Origin: Lethocerus indicus
Taxonomy: Eukaryota > Arthropoda > Insecta > Hemiptera > Belostomatidae
Reading direction: 5' to 3'
Assembly (NCBI GenBank): GCA_019843655.1
Contig: JACDQD010000011.1
Span: 11,016,604-11,080,603 of the forward strand
DNA length: 64,000 nt
The stretch's first letter is position 1, and the number at the start of each line of letters is the position of its first letter. Under the pieces are notes generated by a model, which had not been told where the DNA came from, ran no database searches, and was given only the letters and a program-made list of their open reading frames with translations. Both the position numbers and the translations under genes were made by a program. Below are positions 1 to 14,700 of the stretch, in pieces.

Positions 1-660
1 AAATTGGAATTGGACCGTAGCACCGCAAAACCTGTCCCCATTCAAAATCTAAGTCTATCTACTTCTTCTGTAGCGGCGAAGGATATAGAGAGAGAGTGTA
101 AGAGAAAGAGTGTGGTATGTTAACAAGGTAGGTCGGCTGCCGTTGGGGAGTGAAGGAGATGCAGCGTGGGGCGCGATGAGCGAGGAGTGAGGAGCGAGGA
201 GGGAGGAGGGAGAACCAGCCCAATAAATGGGTGGCTATGGAGGGGCCCTCCTAACCTGTAATTCCGGCTCTCTCTTAACATCACTGGCCGGCTCCCACTC
301 CTCTTTCACCTCGCACACCGACCCTTCCTTTGTTTTAGACCGTGTCTCCCGCTAGGGTCCAAGAACCGTCCTAGGGCCGAATTATTTGCTTCGATAACAC
401 CTCCTAGCGTTATACCTTCGTCAAAGGACTACTTAAACCTGCCTTCCATCGCTTATTAGGATTGTTCCTTCCGTTTCGTGCGTTTATTTGCACCGCTTTA
501 GGCCACGCCAACGAAGAATAGCCATTGACTCACTTTAGATATATTATACAGGTTGTAAATGGAACAGAATAAAAACCAAGAGTGATCCGCATAAAAATAA
601 CCGGGTTTCAGGAAGAACTGGGGCGGGTTATATCAATTAACTCGAATTAGCCTAATGCTT

Positions 661-682
661 CAGAGCATTACGTAATGCTCTG
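661..682. repeat. Perfect 22-bp palindrome centred on TTACGTAA
   Basis: The 22 bases from 661 equal their own reverse complement. The centre TTACGTAA (668-675) is the ideal site for PAR/NFIL3-type bZIP factors (Pdp1 and vrille in flies). The word TAATGCT of the right half also occurs just outside, at 653-659. Confidence 0.9.
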
Positions 683-3600
683 CGCCCTGGCTCGCTAAAT
701 GTGTTCTCTATTTGAATTTGGTACTGACCGTTGACTCTTGGAACACAAAAAAGTGTACACCGTAAATTTGTCCTCATTTTATGATCAGTTTTACAAGGAT
801 TCGTACATAAAATCTGATTAAAAAAATGTTCAAATATCTAAAAATATTCGTATAAATCTATGTGTTTTATTAAACAACTCACTATGCGGAGGGGGTACCT
901 CATCAGAAGTTGGTAGCTTTCTAACGCGGAAATTTTTTCCAATCGGTTGGCGTTTAGTCGATCAGTTGAACTGAAAAATATATTTTAAGGAATGTATTGT
1001 ATAATAACGTCCCTGATTGTACTAACAGGATGGTCTGATGTAGATGTGTATAACCAGGTGAATGGATCCAAGTAAATATCTCATACTTTTAATTGAGCTC
1101 ACTTGAAGGACAAGGATGGCTGGTTCTGGAGAACGATGAACGAAATTCCTGTTTTTTGCCCGCATAATGTTAGTCCAAAACCACAATCGAACAAGATAGC
1201 TTTGAACAAATTTCATTAGTGATAAATAATTAAATTCGCTAGTAATTTACGAAATTCGCCGTATTCCCACGGTATAATGTTTCGGTTCGGAAACATTCAA
1301 CGCGACGATGTAGTAGCAAATGAAATGTTTTTCATTCGAAAGCGGTTTCTTCTGCTTCGGCTGTACTTGTCTTGTTCGGCGGCGGTAGTAATATTTCATT
1401 AAAAATATAAAAAGACCTCCGGCTCCAGTCTGCATGTTGAAAGTAAGAGGGCTCCCGGAGCCGGATTCCCAACGAGGTTTTAAACGAGAAGCAAGAATCT
1501 CGGACAACTAGAATTAAAAGACACGATATAAAATAAAATAAAAACGTTATTCCTTTCTCCGACTATTCGGCCGATTCTAAATCGTCCCGAGTTTTGTTGA
1601 CATTGATGTCCCTCATTAACATTCAAATTGTGGCCTCCTTGTGCCGCGGTAAGAGAAACCAAAAAAGTGTGGAACTCTGCCAATACACCGCGAGTCCAGT
1701 TTTAAATCAAGTTCTTATTTGCATTTTACAAGTTATTTATATATTTATGTTAATTACCGGTGGTCGTTTAGCGTCCGGCGGTTGTACTTCAATTTATCCT
1801 CGATGTTCTTATTTTCTCATTTACCCGCCGTGTTGTTTTAACCGAAAAACTGTAAATCCTCGATTTTAGTACGCACCACTCTCGGAGGACTCTTCCCTTA
1901 AGAGCATTAAATCGTATAATGGATGTATTTTAAACGCGATATTAACTTTTATCTTGTATTCTTACCTGATCCAGTTACCAGATATCTTTTTTCTCCCTCT
2001 CTCCGCCCCAGGATCCCCATTACGGAGGACATATGTGAGCACATGAGCCGTATGAGGGGTTTTAATGAGTCACAACTTATTTTTATCGTTTTTTAGCATC
2101 TTTTCCCTCCCGAACCCTTATGGGACGCGGAGCGTTACGAGCAATTAACTGAAGGGGGTGCTTTGTTGTAGGGCCGGACTGAAAGTCAATCCTTCCGTCG
2201 TATAGGACGCTCTTTATTTTTAGGTCTCGGCTGTGGAATTCGTTTCGATTAGTTAGAGGTATATTATTTTTTTTGAAAGGACGACAGTGACATATTTTAC
2301 TAATTATAGATTCCTAAGAGAATTGTTTCCGATACTAATGAGTAATATACATCTCTGAGTTTTTTCTACAAAAATGATGCGGTGAAAAGAAATTTGTTTG
2401 AGCAGTCAGGACACATTATTTATATTGTATTATATCGAAGTCTGTAAGCACAAGTATTTGCAAACCCCGAGGAAAGTGTTTCTATTTTATTTAACACCTT
2501 TTATATTAATTTCAATTTTACCGTTTACTTTTTGGTTTGTTCAACATTGCGTTTGAGCGCGTCCTGCACCTTAGGCAGTGAGGATATTTTATGGTGAACG
2601 GGCACGCGAACGGTTTTCCACTTTGTATGTCGGGTCCGTAAAAATTACCACTTTCTTGGATTCCGACCCACGAAAGTCACGGTCAAGTAAATACTCCGGT
2701 CACGTTCGCGTTTGGAAGACCGCCAGGGGGTAGAAAAGAAACCGGGGAAGGAACGGTGCCGAACGGAGTGTGATGGAAGGTCACCCTCGATAGGATGGAA
2801 GGGTAACACGCCGACAATTATATACCCATTTAGCCGTGGCCCTTATATGGGGCTGCTTGGGTGAGACCAGTCCCGGGCGACCATTGCACCGTGAGATACT
2901 GACCCCGCTCACTCTTAACCTCCGTCCCATCAAACATATCAACCGCGTCTTCATTGTATATGGGCTTCTATTAATTGTATAACCCTCCATTCATGAGTTC
3001 GTTCCTTAAGGTCGTTCACCGCGTTTCGCCGTCCTAGGTTCCCCTGTCAGCGTAGAAACCGTATTTACGGCGTATCACGTACTTAATTGGGAAAATAAAA
3101 TTGAATCCAAAAATTTTAGTTAGATGATCTCTTGAGCGGTTGTAATACGATTTCCGTGCATTTACACTCATTGTCGGGTCTCTAATGAAGTCCGGTTGTA
3201 CAGCTTTAAGGGGTTGCGAAAAGCCTCTATTCACCAGCGAATCGATCAAACATAACAACGGATCCTTTCACACTAATGAATTCCGTGAATCAGGTGTTAT
3301 TTCCTCGCCGTTAAACGTTTTCTAATAAATTGGCTTCAGATTATAGTCTTCATTAGTGATGGAATAACCGATGGCGCCGTCTGCGGAGAAGGTGCAGGTC
3401 GCCCGAATTCCCGAAAATAATTTAGCCCCAGCTTTTCCTCCTATCCGGGGACACCCGGGGGGAATTTATTTGGCCCCCCGTGACCGGTTTATGTTTCAAG
3501 GGGGCTAATTTTTATCGAGAGCCCCGGCCCCAATTGTATTGTTCCCGGGTAGACTGACTGAAAATTACAGTCCCGTCTTGTCGGACTCCCCGCTTGTTAA

Positions 3601-6600
3601 AATCCCCGGCTTTATTTGTAATTCAAATAATAACAATAATTAATTCCCGCCGTTGCAGTTTATAACTGTCACGGCTTTATTGGCCGGTTTACACCCGAGT
3701 ACTGTTAAAAGTCTTCATTATTAGTACCGCGCTTTGTGCCAGTACATATATAGTAGCATGTTTTGACAATGTCCCGGTATGGACGGCGGGTAGGGCGTAC
3801 AATAGTTACGTATATGTGTGTGCATTGTGTAAACTGGGTTATTGAAAGGTTACAACAAATTACTTTATTTAAAAATATTATTAGTATTAAATAATTTAAG
3901 TTTATTAATGAAGTATTCGAATTTTTTATATTGGTCTTTTATTGACGTCTCGGATTTGCCCCTCAACCGGACTCTCTTGCTATTCATCCGTAACTCGCAT
4001 GAAAGCGATGCGTCGGCCGCAGGTGGGTAATATAAGAGACACGTAGAGTGACAGGCGGACCGGGGGACAGACAATACTCTTCCAAGGACAGTGTTTTTCC
4101 ACCGAACCCCGGCCTCGGCCGATAAAATCTCGGCGTCGATATTTTTCGTGATCGGAATAAGCTTTGGGGGGGAAGTCAGCCCCCCTTTGGCTTCTCTTCC
4201 CCGCCCCGCCCCGAAGCCTGCTCGGGATCCTGGCGCGGATACGGCCGTCGTTTACGCCACTCGTTCCAGTCTTATACAGCTCTATTGTTGCCGGGATATT
4301 CAATACTTGGCCAGTCATGGACGGACGTTTTACTCTTTAGAGTGCATCTTATACCCTGACGCGTATTCCTTTTGTGATCTTCTTTACCAATAAATATATT
4401 CCAATCTTACCAGGTCGGTCGGATATGAAATGCAATCAAGAAGTTATTCCCTTTTATATTTAATATTTCTTTAATGCATTCAATCGTATTGTGTGTCTTA
4501 TTATGGTGGTGCATTTACATTTTCAGCAATTGTTCTTATTTAGTAGTTGGTTCAGCTTTATTACCTTTTCTAAAGGCCACTTTTTCCCAACGTTTGTAAA
4601 GTATTGCATCTGATTTTCCGTCTCGCTAGACTGTGTAAAATGTCATTTGTTGTGGATTAAAAGTGGTATTTCATATTGCATAGTTGAGCACGGCAGAAAT
4701 CGTTCACAATGGTTTCATACACTGAAAATTCTGTACGGTCCCGACGAAAGGTCCCGAAGCGTGGAACGCTTTGTATAATAGAAAGAGCCGGTGATATATG
4801 GGAAGGAGGAAGCTATATCGGACGGATCGTGACAGGGACTCAGTGGGAACTTTCATTGCACGATCTTAGCTGTGGGACGCCTCTCATTAGGAGGAGTTCT
4901 CATAATCGTCTTTTGAGATGAGTCTTCCCCTTTGTGTCTCTTTCCTGACCTATTTCGGTTTTGAACATGCCGGTTGCTCACGATACTCCCAAGAATTATT
5001 GGCCTCAATGTTTATTATTATGAATGATTTGTTGCGACTAATATTATCATAACTATTATTCCTCGTGGTATTTCTGGTAGTTTTGTCTTATCATATATAG
5101 CTTGTAACATGAAACAGCGGTTTATTAAATTATTAGTTCCTAGCGTATAACTAATTGTACACCTCTCATCCTTTTTATTCAGTATCACCGAATATTTACG
5201 CATTGGCGATTATTTCGATACTGGAGTTTGTATATATTAAAGTTATATCTATAACTTTTCTACATCTCACTTCTGAACGGACAGGTAAAAGGTATCTGTT
5301 CGTTGCATTCCCGTCTGCAAAACGAGGTATTTAAGCACTTCGGCGTATTTTATTCTGTATCAGATTCTGTTTATAAACTGTTTAGAATGGATTCCGTTCC
5401 TTTTAGGTACAGATAGCAATGTATAGTATGCACTTTGAAAAGTTTCAAGAGACGAATAAATATTCATTAATATTAAATCATTCGTTTCTGTTATATATAA
5501 GAATGTATCTGGGTGTTGAAGAATGAGCCAGTATGCGGCCGCGGCTGTTATTAATTTGCCGCTTTATATCTTTCTCGGCCGTGTACCTAGACGCGGCGGA
5601 TTCCAGAGCAAGTAGAGCTGACAAACGCCTTGTAGGGAATGTACAGCTGCTCTCGGGCGTACCCCGGGGACGTCTTCGGGCGGCGCTGCGGAGTCTGAGG
5701 CTATTTGTATTAAAACGCTGGCGCGCGGCTCCCCCCCCCCATGCACGGGGTTGGTACACGGGGTCAGTGTACCCGGCGATGTGTCGGATTAGCTCGGTGG
5801 AGTGTGGAGCGCCGGACCCGGTACGGAAATTCGCAACGGTGAAAAACCGTCGGAGGTTCCCTACTGCCGGTATTTGGGAGCGGTCCGACTTTCGGGGCCC
5901 TCCCCGGGGCTTCTTTTTTTAGTGTTCGCTACCTGTTATGTTTAAATATTCACTGTTCGACGACCGATCCGTATGAAATAGGGAGTTTATACGCTACGAT
6001 TTAAATATACATTTCGCTTACACATTCCAGTACCGTGGCGTGACTAGAAAATCGCTCTTCGGAGGACTCTGAACTACCTTCTTTTCACTCCTAAACACGC
6101 CTATGTTCTTTCAAGATGCCACGTTTCCCCATAATAGAAACCCCTTCTTACGTCACTTTACTTTTCTTTAAATAGTTTCTACGATGCTTTTTCTATAGTG
6201 TCATAATATTTTATTTATGATAACATCGTACTTACGATCTTCATGTTTTTTTCCTAGGCTATTCTAAGGTAAATTTTGTTGACACGGTCATAGCTCTACA
6301 TTTTCGAAATAAAAATAATATTATTGCGGCGTAATCTTGGATATTTGTTTAATCTCACATCGAAAGTACACGCTTCTCTTCTTCGCCGTCATGGTTTATA
6401 GTTGCCGATTCGGAATTCAATGCTCTCGCCACCGGTCGCGCGGAAGCGATCTATCGAGGCCGCGGCCAAAACCGCGTCGTAAAGGCCCGGCCCTCGGCTT
6501 GAGCATAAACAAACGTAATCAGCCGATGGCAGCTCGCTACGAGAGAGAAAAAAAAGAAGCGATCGACCGCGACGCGACCGAGTTGTATAAATAAGCGTGT

Positions 6601-9600
6601 GTTCAGGGGGCTCCGAGCGTCACGTAGCCGTGTGTGAGGTCGGCCTCCGCTCCCGGGCTTTAGACCGGACCATTAGCCGCAGCCTTCTCAAACTATAGTT
6701 CTCGGAATCTCTCCCCGTTTCAAGGCCCTATAGAACCGCCGGGTTCACTGTTTCGTGAATTGTTTACGTGAAAACGTCCGACGGAATCGCTGACCGTTAT
6801 CTTGGTCGGTACAATTTCTGTAGATTGTGATTTGAAACTTCTTCACCTGTAAGTGCCCCACTAATTTTGTTTTAAACGAGTTCAATTTGAAATTCGAAAC
6901 CATATTTTGTTTCCGCCGTCTGTAGTTTTGCGGCGGCTCTGATATATTTACAAGCCGAGGCGCTGTATGGAAACTCGACTTTTCGTGGCCCAATACAATT
7001 TACAGTTTACGACGACCGAAAAAAACCCTCTCGCACATGCCGAATGGGCACGAGAGCGGCAATTATTCAACCCCCGGAAAGGGAACGGATCATGTTTCGC
7101 GGCGTGCTCCAAACTGCACGGTAGTAGTGCATGAAAATGTCTCCATTCCCGGTCACGCACGAACGGATAAGAAACACCGTCGCCGGGTTACCTAATTCGA
7201 AACCGGGTTGCAGAGTCGTTTCGTTGCGTCATAGGGTCCCCCGCCATTGTTGTGACATGACACGCGCCCCCCCCCCTCCCACCCTCGTTGTCATGAGGGA
7301 GACGCGTCGCGACGGTTGCAAGACGTGTGGAATAGCGCCAAGCGGGAATTTAAATAATTCCCCATTGGCATTCTTTCATACCCGTTTATCTCGAGGCATT
7401 GTCTCATTTATCGCTTTATTTGAATAAATTCACGTTCTTTTGATGTCGTGCTATGCCGATTAGTATCTCACAAATATTTTCATTCGGGTAATCCATATTT
7501 AGGTTATTATTTATACGACGAGTTTAAATCATAGCGGTGCGTTAAGAAAGAATTTTGATGGCGGGCGAGTAGGATGCCGAATTCGGAAAGATCGTAACGT
7601 CGATAAAGTTTATGTTCTGTATAGTACTCTCCGAACCCGCTTACTTCTTCTTGGGCCGGATATCATGTATATTTAGATAGCTCTCGGAAAGTATAATTTA
7701 TAACGCGAAAACTTAAACAGCTTGAAATTAAACACCAAATTAGGACATTTTAGAGGGTATTTATAATAATAACAGAGGATTCCATCTGTGACCTGCAAAT
7801 TAGTAGTCCTGTGATTTATCGCCGAATTTTCTCATCAGTGTTATGAAAGGACATCCCTAGATTTTTCCATATTCTTTTCATCGTTTTCCTCCATTTCCGA
7901 ATACCTCGACGACATTTATTATCGTTACTATTCGCTCCACGTGGTAATAATTTATATTTTGGACGACTTCGAACGGAGTGGAATCCAGGCGGTGGAGAGC
8001 GTATACATAGAGGCGGACGCGCATTAAAGAGCTCTCGTCACGTTTCCCTTTCGCCGTGCCACATGATTCGTCGTATCACTGAACGGTGACCCACCCACCG
8101 GACCTCGATGCTAGTCTTGCGCTCTGAACTCAATTTTATACGGGGGTTTTGATACGGGATTCATTAATACAGGGATTCTGGCATCCAATAGATGTCACTA
8201 AACATCATTAATATTGATAGAACACTAAAATATTGTCATCGAGTACTGGAGAAAGAGTCCTGCAGAAAATTCCTGTTTACTGAAATTGAACGGAAGCACA
8301 TTTCCAGACGAAATGTAACGTGAATTCATTTCATAATCAAATTAGGAACTGAAGTGTACACGGTTCATGAAATACTATTCCCTGGCGCGGATAATTCAAT
8401 TTCGTTGTTCTTAATTATCCACATTACAGCGCTTATATAATAACTATATTACGTGAAAGTTCTTTAAAAATCGTTATATGTCAACCGTTGTAATCGCTGA
8501 TGAAATTCCTATAGCTTTCATAAGAACGTGTGTTAGGGAAGGAAAGGCAAGCGAGCGATAGGACTTTCAGGGCGTGACACTGTATTCAATAAGGTTGGAT
8601 GCGTGTAAAATGTACTTCTTCCGAGTCGTCGATTCAGAGGATATTTTTCTCCAACCGCAGTTAATCTTAATGTTTTCGTCGAACGGATTGAATGTTTTTT
8701 TCTTCCGGTAGTTTTGAATTCGGTCTTCCTTATGAGATTTTCAGTCGGGCTATCTGATCCCGATCCGCGCACAGACATTGTTGTGTAACGGTCCTTCGGA
8801 AAGATCGTAAGTAACTACAGGCAATAATAAAACTAGAATGGACTACAGAGCGGCAAGAGTGCGTCCGGGCGGGATATCCGAGAAGGCCTCCAGCAATCGG
8901 AGCCATTTGTATGTATACGGTTCGGATTTATTGGATCGGAGTTGGCTCATTAAAGGGAATCGGGGGGCCGCAACGTTTTTCCACCGGACGAGTTAATTGT
9001 CCGGTTTTACGAGGGCCGGGGACTCTCTCATACGCGCCCGGAAATAAATCAGGCCGGATTGAGACATCGGCCGTGGACGTGTCGCCCAATTAAACGGCGG
9101 CCCATCGTCGGCACTCTCCAATAAACGGAATGGGCCAGTGGGCCCTCTCTCGGCGACTCGGTTTTGTGCCCCGAGACGAACAGGTGTCGGATATTCGTTA
9201 CCACTTAATTTTGAGGAATTTTCGGTTTTATTACCGGCCCGGCAGTCCGAAATAAACCGGCGGATAAATGTTTAAGACTTAATTAGACTCGGTGTGTCCC
9301 ATTAGCGCTGTTTATGCAACGAGTCTGAGGATTTTTTATGGGCGTTCTCTGATATACTTACCATTTGTTGGTGTATGAATTAATGCTGGACCGTAGGATT
9401 GAGTAATGCAAGCGTTTATAGCTCAGTGAATCAGTTTAATGATTTAAAATTTTTCGATATTATAAAGTCGATGAATTCAGTCGAACAGGAAATTTTCACC
9501 GGATAAGATAAGCAGGAATGCCGGTATAAAGCTAATGTCGCTGAGGCCATAACCCCGGACACAATTCCCGGGCTTCTTATTCCCCGGTTTCGAGAACGAC

Positions 9601-10964
9601 GCCGTCGGCTGTGCTTCTTCTGGTGCTGAAATCGTGCAAATGTCGGTATTTATTGTTCCGTGTAGATTCGCAGCGTGGCCGGCCGCGATCGCTTTGTATT
9701 ACTTTCCCTTATTTAGCCTTCCCCGACGGGGAGCCGCCGGCCGGCCGGGGTCATGACGTTTTCACTTCCCCCCAGCCAGTTTCGGCTTGATCCAGACCTC
9801 ATGACTTCGGCCGGTCCGGTAATCGATTTCAGAGCCGCTTCCTGCTTTTAATGGTCGTTTCATTGGTCGAATTGTTTCGTTTCATTTACTCCATCTCCGA
9901 AGTTGTAATTGTTTTCTAATTGAAACCAGAAAACGCCTCTCTCGGGATTAAAATATCATCCATTTCCTGTACTAACTTTAACTTTGTATAGGAGTATGCT
10001 GACCGAAGTTCGATTCGACTATACATAAGGAATATTATATTATTCGTAGAACAATTTATTAGCCGTTTGATTTATTATCGTTACTATTTCCCCACGATAT
10101 AATAGTTTATTCGTAAATGTAATAACTCAACGTGACTGTCCTATATCGCTCTTTGGTTAGAAGAGAAAGAATGAGCAGTATTAGGCGCCAACTCTATTAC
10201 TCTAAGAGTTATAAACGGTTAATCCGGAGTGTTTTAGGACTGCGAGTGTGAAAGCTAAACCTTTGTGTTGTCGGCCAATTTTCCAGAATTACCTCGGGCG
10301 CGTTAATAATTCAACGGTCGTAGTAAAACGGACGGAGCGCTCTTTTTCGATTAATTACAAACCGCCGTATTGAAAGGTTCTCACGAGGGCGAATCAATTA
10401 CGGCCGGCCCGTGGCTGGCTAGTCCCCTGGTCGGGACGGGCAGGCGAGATAAGCCCGGGTGTGTGTGAGAGCGCGCTTCCATGTCCTGCCGAGGAGTGAG
10501 CCGGGCTTTACGCGAGAATGAGCCCAACCGGAGGTGGACAAAGGGGGTGGCGTATTGCGTGTCCCCCGGAGCGTCACTTCTGCTCTCCGTACCGTTCCCT
10601 CCTCCCCCTAGTGTCCGTCCACTATAGTTTTTAAATGTTTCAATATCCAGTGAAACAAACTCGAATTCAATTCCCTGTGCAGTACTCTTAGAATAATGCA
10701 AATAATTTTTCGTTACCTTTCAATTAAAACATGCATCGCTGGTCGGTTATCGATGAAGAACCCAGCAGGTCCTCCTCAGAGGTAGTACATAACTTGTTCA
10801 ATACGTTAGGGTCGCTGGACCCTTGCGCCAGTTCATTGCGGGGATATAGAACAAATTGGAGGAAAAATAATTTTAAAATAAGCTTCCCTAACATTCAATT
10901 ACATATATGCAGCAACGGCGTTCTAGGATTTATGCGTTTGAATCTGGGGTTTGTAGTTAATAAT

Positions 10965-10992
10965 TTACTTAATTAAATCTTTAATCAAGTAA
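10965..10992. repeat. Near-perfect AT-rich palindrome with homeodomain words
   Basis: Arms 10965-10977 and 10980-10992 match at 12 of 13 positions around a two-base centre, giving TTAATTAA-like and TAATCA-like words in mirror order. A further TAATTAATTA follows at once. It looks like a homeodomain-type binding platform rather than a transposon. Confidence 0.8.
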
Positions 10993-11730
10993 TTAATTAC
11001 CTGGAATACCTGTTTGGTGGTATGCGAGGGTGGTGGGTCAATTACTAAAGTGCAGATAGGGTGCCCCACAGGCAACCAACGTACACGATTATACAATTGC
11101 TCGTGAATGCTGGATAGCAGTAAAGTCTGTTTTCTTAAGGACGGCGAAGATTCGAATGATAGTGAATTGAAATCTGATGAAAGAAAGATTTATAAATGAG
11201 AAAATTTTCAATGTTCTAATATTATTTTTATTTTACTACTGCACGGGCTCGTATTTCTGTCCCGTCACTTCTATTTTATATGCGAGTAATACTCGGACTC
11301 ATGCACACCGTCGCGTAGGTAGCTATAGTTATTACCATTTCTGCGTATTTTTGTATTGACAAATATTGATTAACACTACAAACGGCCAGTAGGTGACCGG
11401 AAGCGGCACTGTGTCCCTATCGTCACCTATTCCGTCGTTAAAATCGACGAATTAATGGGGTAACATATTTCTGAGCCATCGCAAGCCGAATGTGGAACAA
11501 TGGAACGGAAACCGGGCGGTAGCATAAAATTTCAATATTAATTTCTTTTTCTTCACACGTGTGCAGGATGTATAGTATATACTAGTGTTATTGGCATAAA
11601 TAACAGCAGGCCAGCTATACCGGTCGTCTCGTGTGATTCACCTCGGCCAATTTCTGCGCTGTATGATTTGCAAGTTACTTGTGGCATTCCAGTACAGTGC
11701 GGGGAAGAGAAATGAATTTTCAATATAAAG

Positions 11731-11760
<30 letters not shown>
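11731..11760 (+). repeat. (AT)n microsatellite followed by a T run
   Basis: About eleven TA units run from 11731 to 11753, then eight T. The flanks are also AT-rich. Confidence 0.95.
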
Positions 11761-11761
<1 letters not shown>

Positions 11762-14700
11762 CTCGATATATATTATATATCGGTTTTATTTTCAAGTAAA
11801 AGTTTTAAAAATAATAAATTTAATTTTGAATATAATTTTTAATTCCTATCTGTTCAGAAAGAAGATTCGTCGTTTTTCTTAAAGAGACGTAGTCCATTCT
11901 TCTTCTTTCAATGTGAAGCGTTATTATTCTTGGATAACATGTATAAAATTGCCATTCATTGCTATCAGTGTACAGTGCTAGTTCGATTTACATTTTAATG
12001 TATAGTAGTCGCAGTCGGCAAAAAGTCGTTACTAGTGACGCCATATGTCACTGCTAACGGACAAAGCAGTTGAAGTTTCCATTATTAATGTGACACGATT
12101 TCTGCCTGCAGCGCTATTAGACTGTGTAGGGCCGGACGACGAGTTCAGAAATAAATGTAAACAGTTTTTATGCTGCTATTTTATACCGCCAAGACTTGTG
12201 CTTAACATATCGGCGATATTCTAAGTCGTGGAATGATGTAGAACTAAATTGCTTTAACTTCTCGAACTAATCGCTCGGCCCCCTTAGTCAACTATTAGGT
12301 CGACCGTTCGAATGGTTTAATTACAGACAGTAGTTTAGCAATTAAAACGACAAGAACGCTGGCCGGCCAATTTTGTCGCACCGCGACCCAACGTCCATCT
12401 AATAATAACACCGCGGCCGAGTGAATCTGCCCCTATCAGATAATTACAGAGGCAAAAGCTTTTAACATAAAACGAGTATAGTACATTATAATGGTTTCGC
12501 TATTAAACGCCGGCGATTTTTATATTCCACGATTACTCGTCCTTATCGATTGATTAATAAAAATTCAATGTTGGCCGGCGTCGATTAAAATGCCGGGATT
12601 GACGCCGCATATTTGTAGAAAGCCGCTTCGATATTATCGACATTCTGTCTAATTAATAAAAAATACTCCGGTACGATGGAGATGCTGGGATTTATACCGG
12701 CTTATTATTAGCGACTTCGTTGTGATCTCACTTGAACTTAGGCGCAGAATTATTTCATATTATCCTGTAATTATGAACAAAAACAGCTATTTTATATTCT
12801 CCGAAAGCGTTTGTTATTTCACATCCCGATATCCATAATACTAGCGGTAAAGATATTCTTGCCAATCCACAGATAGAGTCGAATTTTTTTCATTCCATAT
12901 ATTCAAAGGGGGATAAGTTTTTTTTTAGAAAAATAGAAGTACAGTTTTTTGGATTTTATTATATTAATATACGTTGTATTCCATTTTTGAGGTATACATG
13001 CACATCTAGGGGATTTCCTGAACACAGGTTACTGTTACTCTTAACAGTTGCAGTAGTAGCACTTGATTTATACAGCTGATGGTATAAATTAAATCTTTCT
13101 TTTAAAATTTCTTTTAAGCTGCTGAATCAGTAGAGAGTTGTAGCGCTTTTTAATGTGGGAAGCTGAAAAAGAATCCCGATAGGTTGCTACCGCGGAACGT
13201 TATGGCGTTACCGAATGGGTTTCTTGAAATAATAACTTGTTTTACAGCCTGCTACAAGGACAAAGCGGCTTTCTTAATTACTGTAAGACAACGTTCATTT
13301 CCGTCTGCTGTTTGCGATTCTTTTTTCCATTCCCATAGGGTTCTTGCCCCTTCGTGCATGCGTCTCTGTGTGATGGAGGTTATTTCAGAGGAAGAGCATT
13401 AAATCATCTTTTATTGTATAGTCTTTTCTTTCATTTTATAATCCTGAAGTAATTAAGATTACTTAAATCTTAATTTTTCTTACCGGAGGTACATTTTAGC
13501 AACGAACAAGATTTTAAAATAAACTTCTAATTATTTTAATATATTTTAGACATTACTATTACTATAGAATCACACCTTCGTTAACAAATTTTCTGGATAC
13601 TTAAATGAAAAAGGTATTTCTTATTGTGACCCTTTGTATTATTTTTATAAATAATTATTTATTCGATAAGAATTGCTTCTGACTGACTGAATTAGTCTTA
13701 AAGTATACTCACAAATCACTTACTAAAATTCTTTCTTGATATACAGACAGTGGATAATATTGAAGAATAAGTAGTGGATGAATAGAGAGAGGGACAGAGG
13801 AGTGAGAAGTAGGGCTGGGTGAACGACTCTACGGTAAATTGGAGAAGCCCCCGACCTCGCGTCGTCCAGTTATGCAAAAGCCTTTGTGCCGTTTTGCTTC
13901 CTTTCTCCTCTTTTCTGCTACCAGACCGTGATCCAGCCTTCCCTCGGGTTGAATTCTAGGAGGCAATATTAAGAAGCAATACATTGCCTTTATTGTTTCA
14001 GAAACGGTTGTCCTCGTTCGGCCGTGTCGCCTAATGCGGAGTGAAATTAGAACTCTGGCGACATCCCTAGTCTGACAATAAACAAAATCCTCCATGTTTA
14101 TGGACACTTATTAAAGACAGAAGATGTTGTCGACTTAGACCGAAAATATAAATATGAAAGGACCGACCTAGACATTACAAGGATGTAGTTTAGGTATTGG
14201 GGGCCCCGTGCTCTGTCTCACCGTTGAATTAGACCGTTTAAACTGACGCGGACGCACAGGGGCGTTATAGCGCGCGCACGCCCGGGCGCAATTAAGAGGT
14301 TGCCGTTTTTAGTAGATTACTTGTCGGGGAGTCTCATCTTAACGCTCTTCGAGGTGTTAATTTTCGAAGGCTATCAGCAATCGATTACCGGTCACTCCGT
14401 CTCTCCCTCTCTCTCTCGCTAATAGGAGAGTCCGATAAGCGGTCCCTCCGGTCTGTCGGGCAGTGTGGGCGACGTTTATTCGGCGGGGGCTGCGCCCGCT
14501 GTTTAGACTACCGGGCGTCTTTAAATGGGGCCCGCATCCGATAAACATATAGGGTGGCAACTCGATAGTCAGCGACTCTCTTTATCGGAACACCCACGGG
14601 CATCGGCACCGTCTGCGCACCGGTAAATGAGCCACAATCACGTGCGTAATTGATATACTGTTCCTCGTAATTTGATGAAATTAACTCGCTTTGAAAATGT

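Larger units (their letters stand above)
1..11000. other. Intergenic DNA, 3' side of the Toll gene, distal part
   Basis: No gene recognised. AT-rich DNA is broken by GC/CpG-rich islands near 3400-3620, 4080-4330, 5520-5920, 6400-6680, 7020-7330, 8940-9180, 9540-9800 and 10390-10610. A purine-rich GAGGAG-like stretch lies at 160-215. Open frames in the islands overlap one another on both strands without any recognisable domain, as expected where stop codons are rare. Confidence 0.6.
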
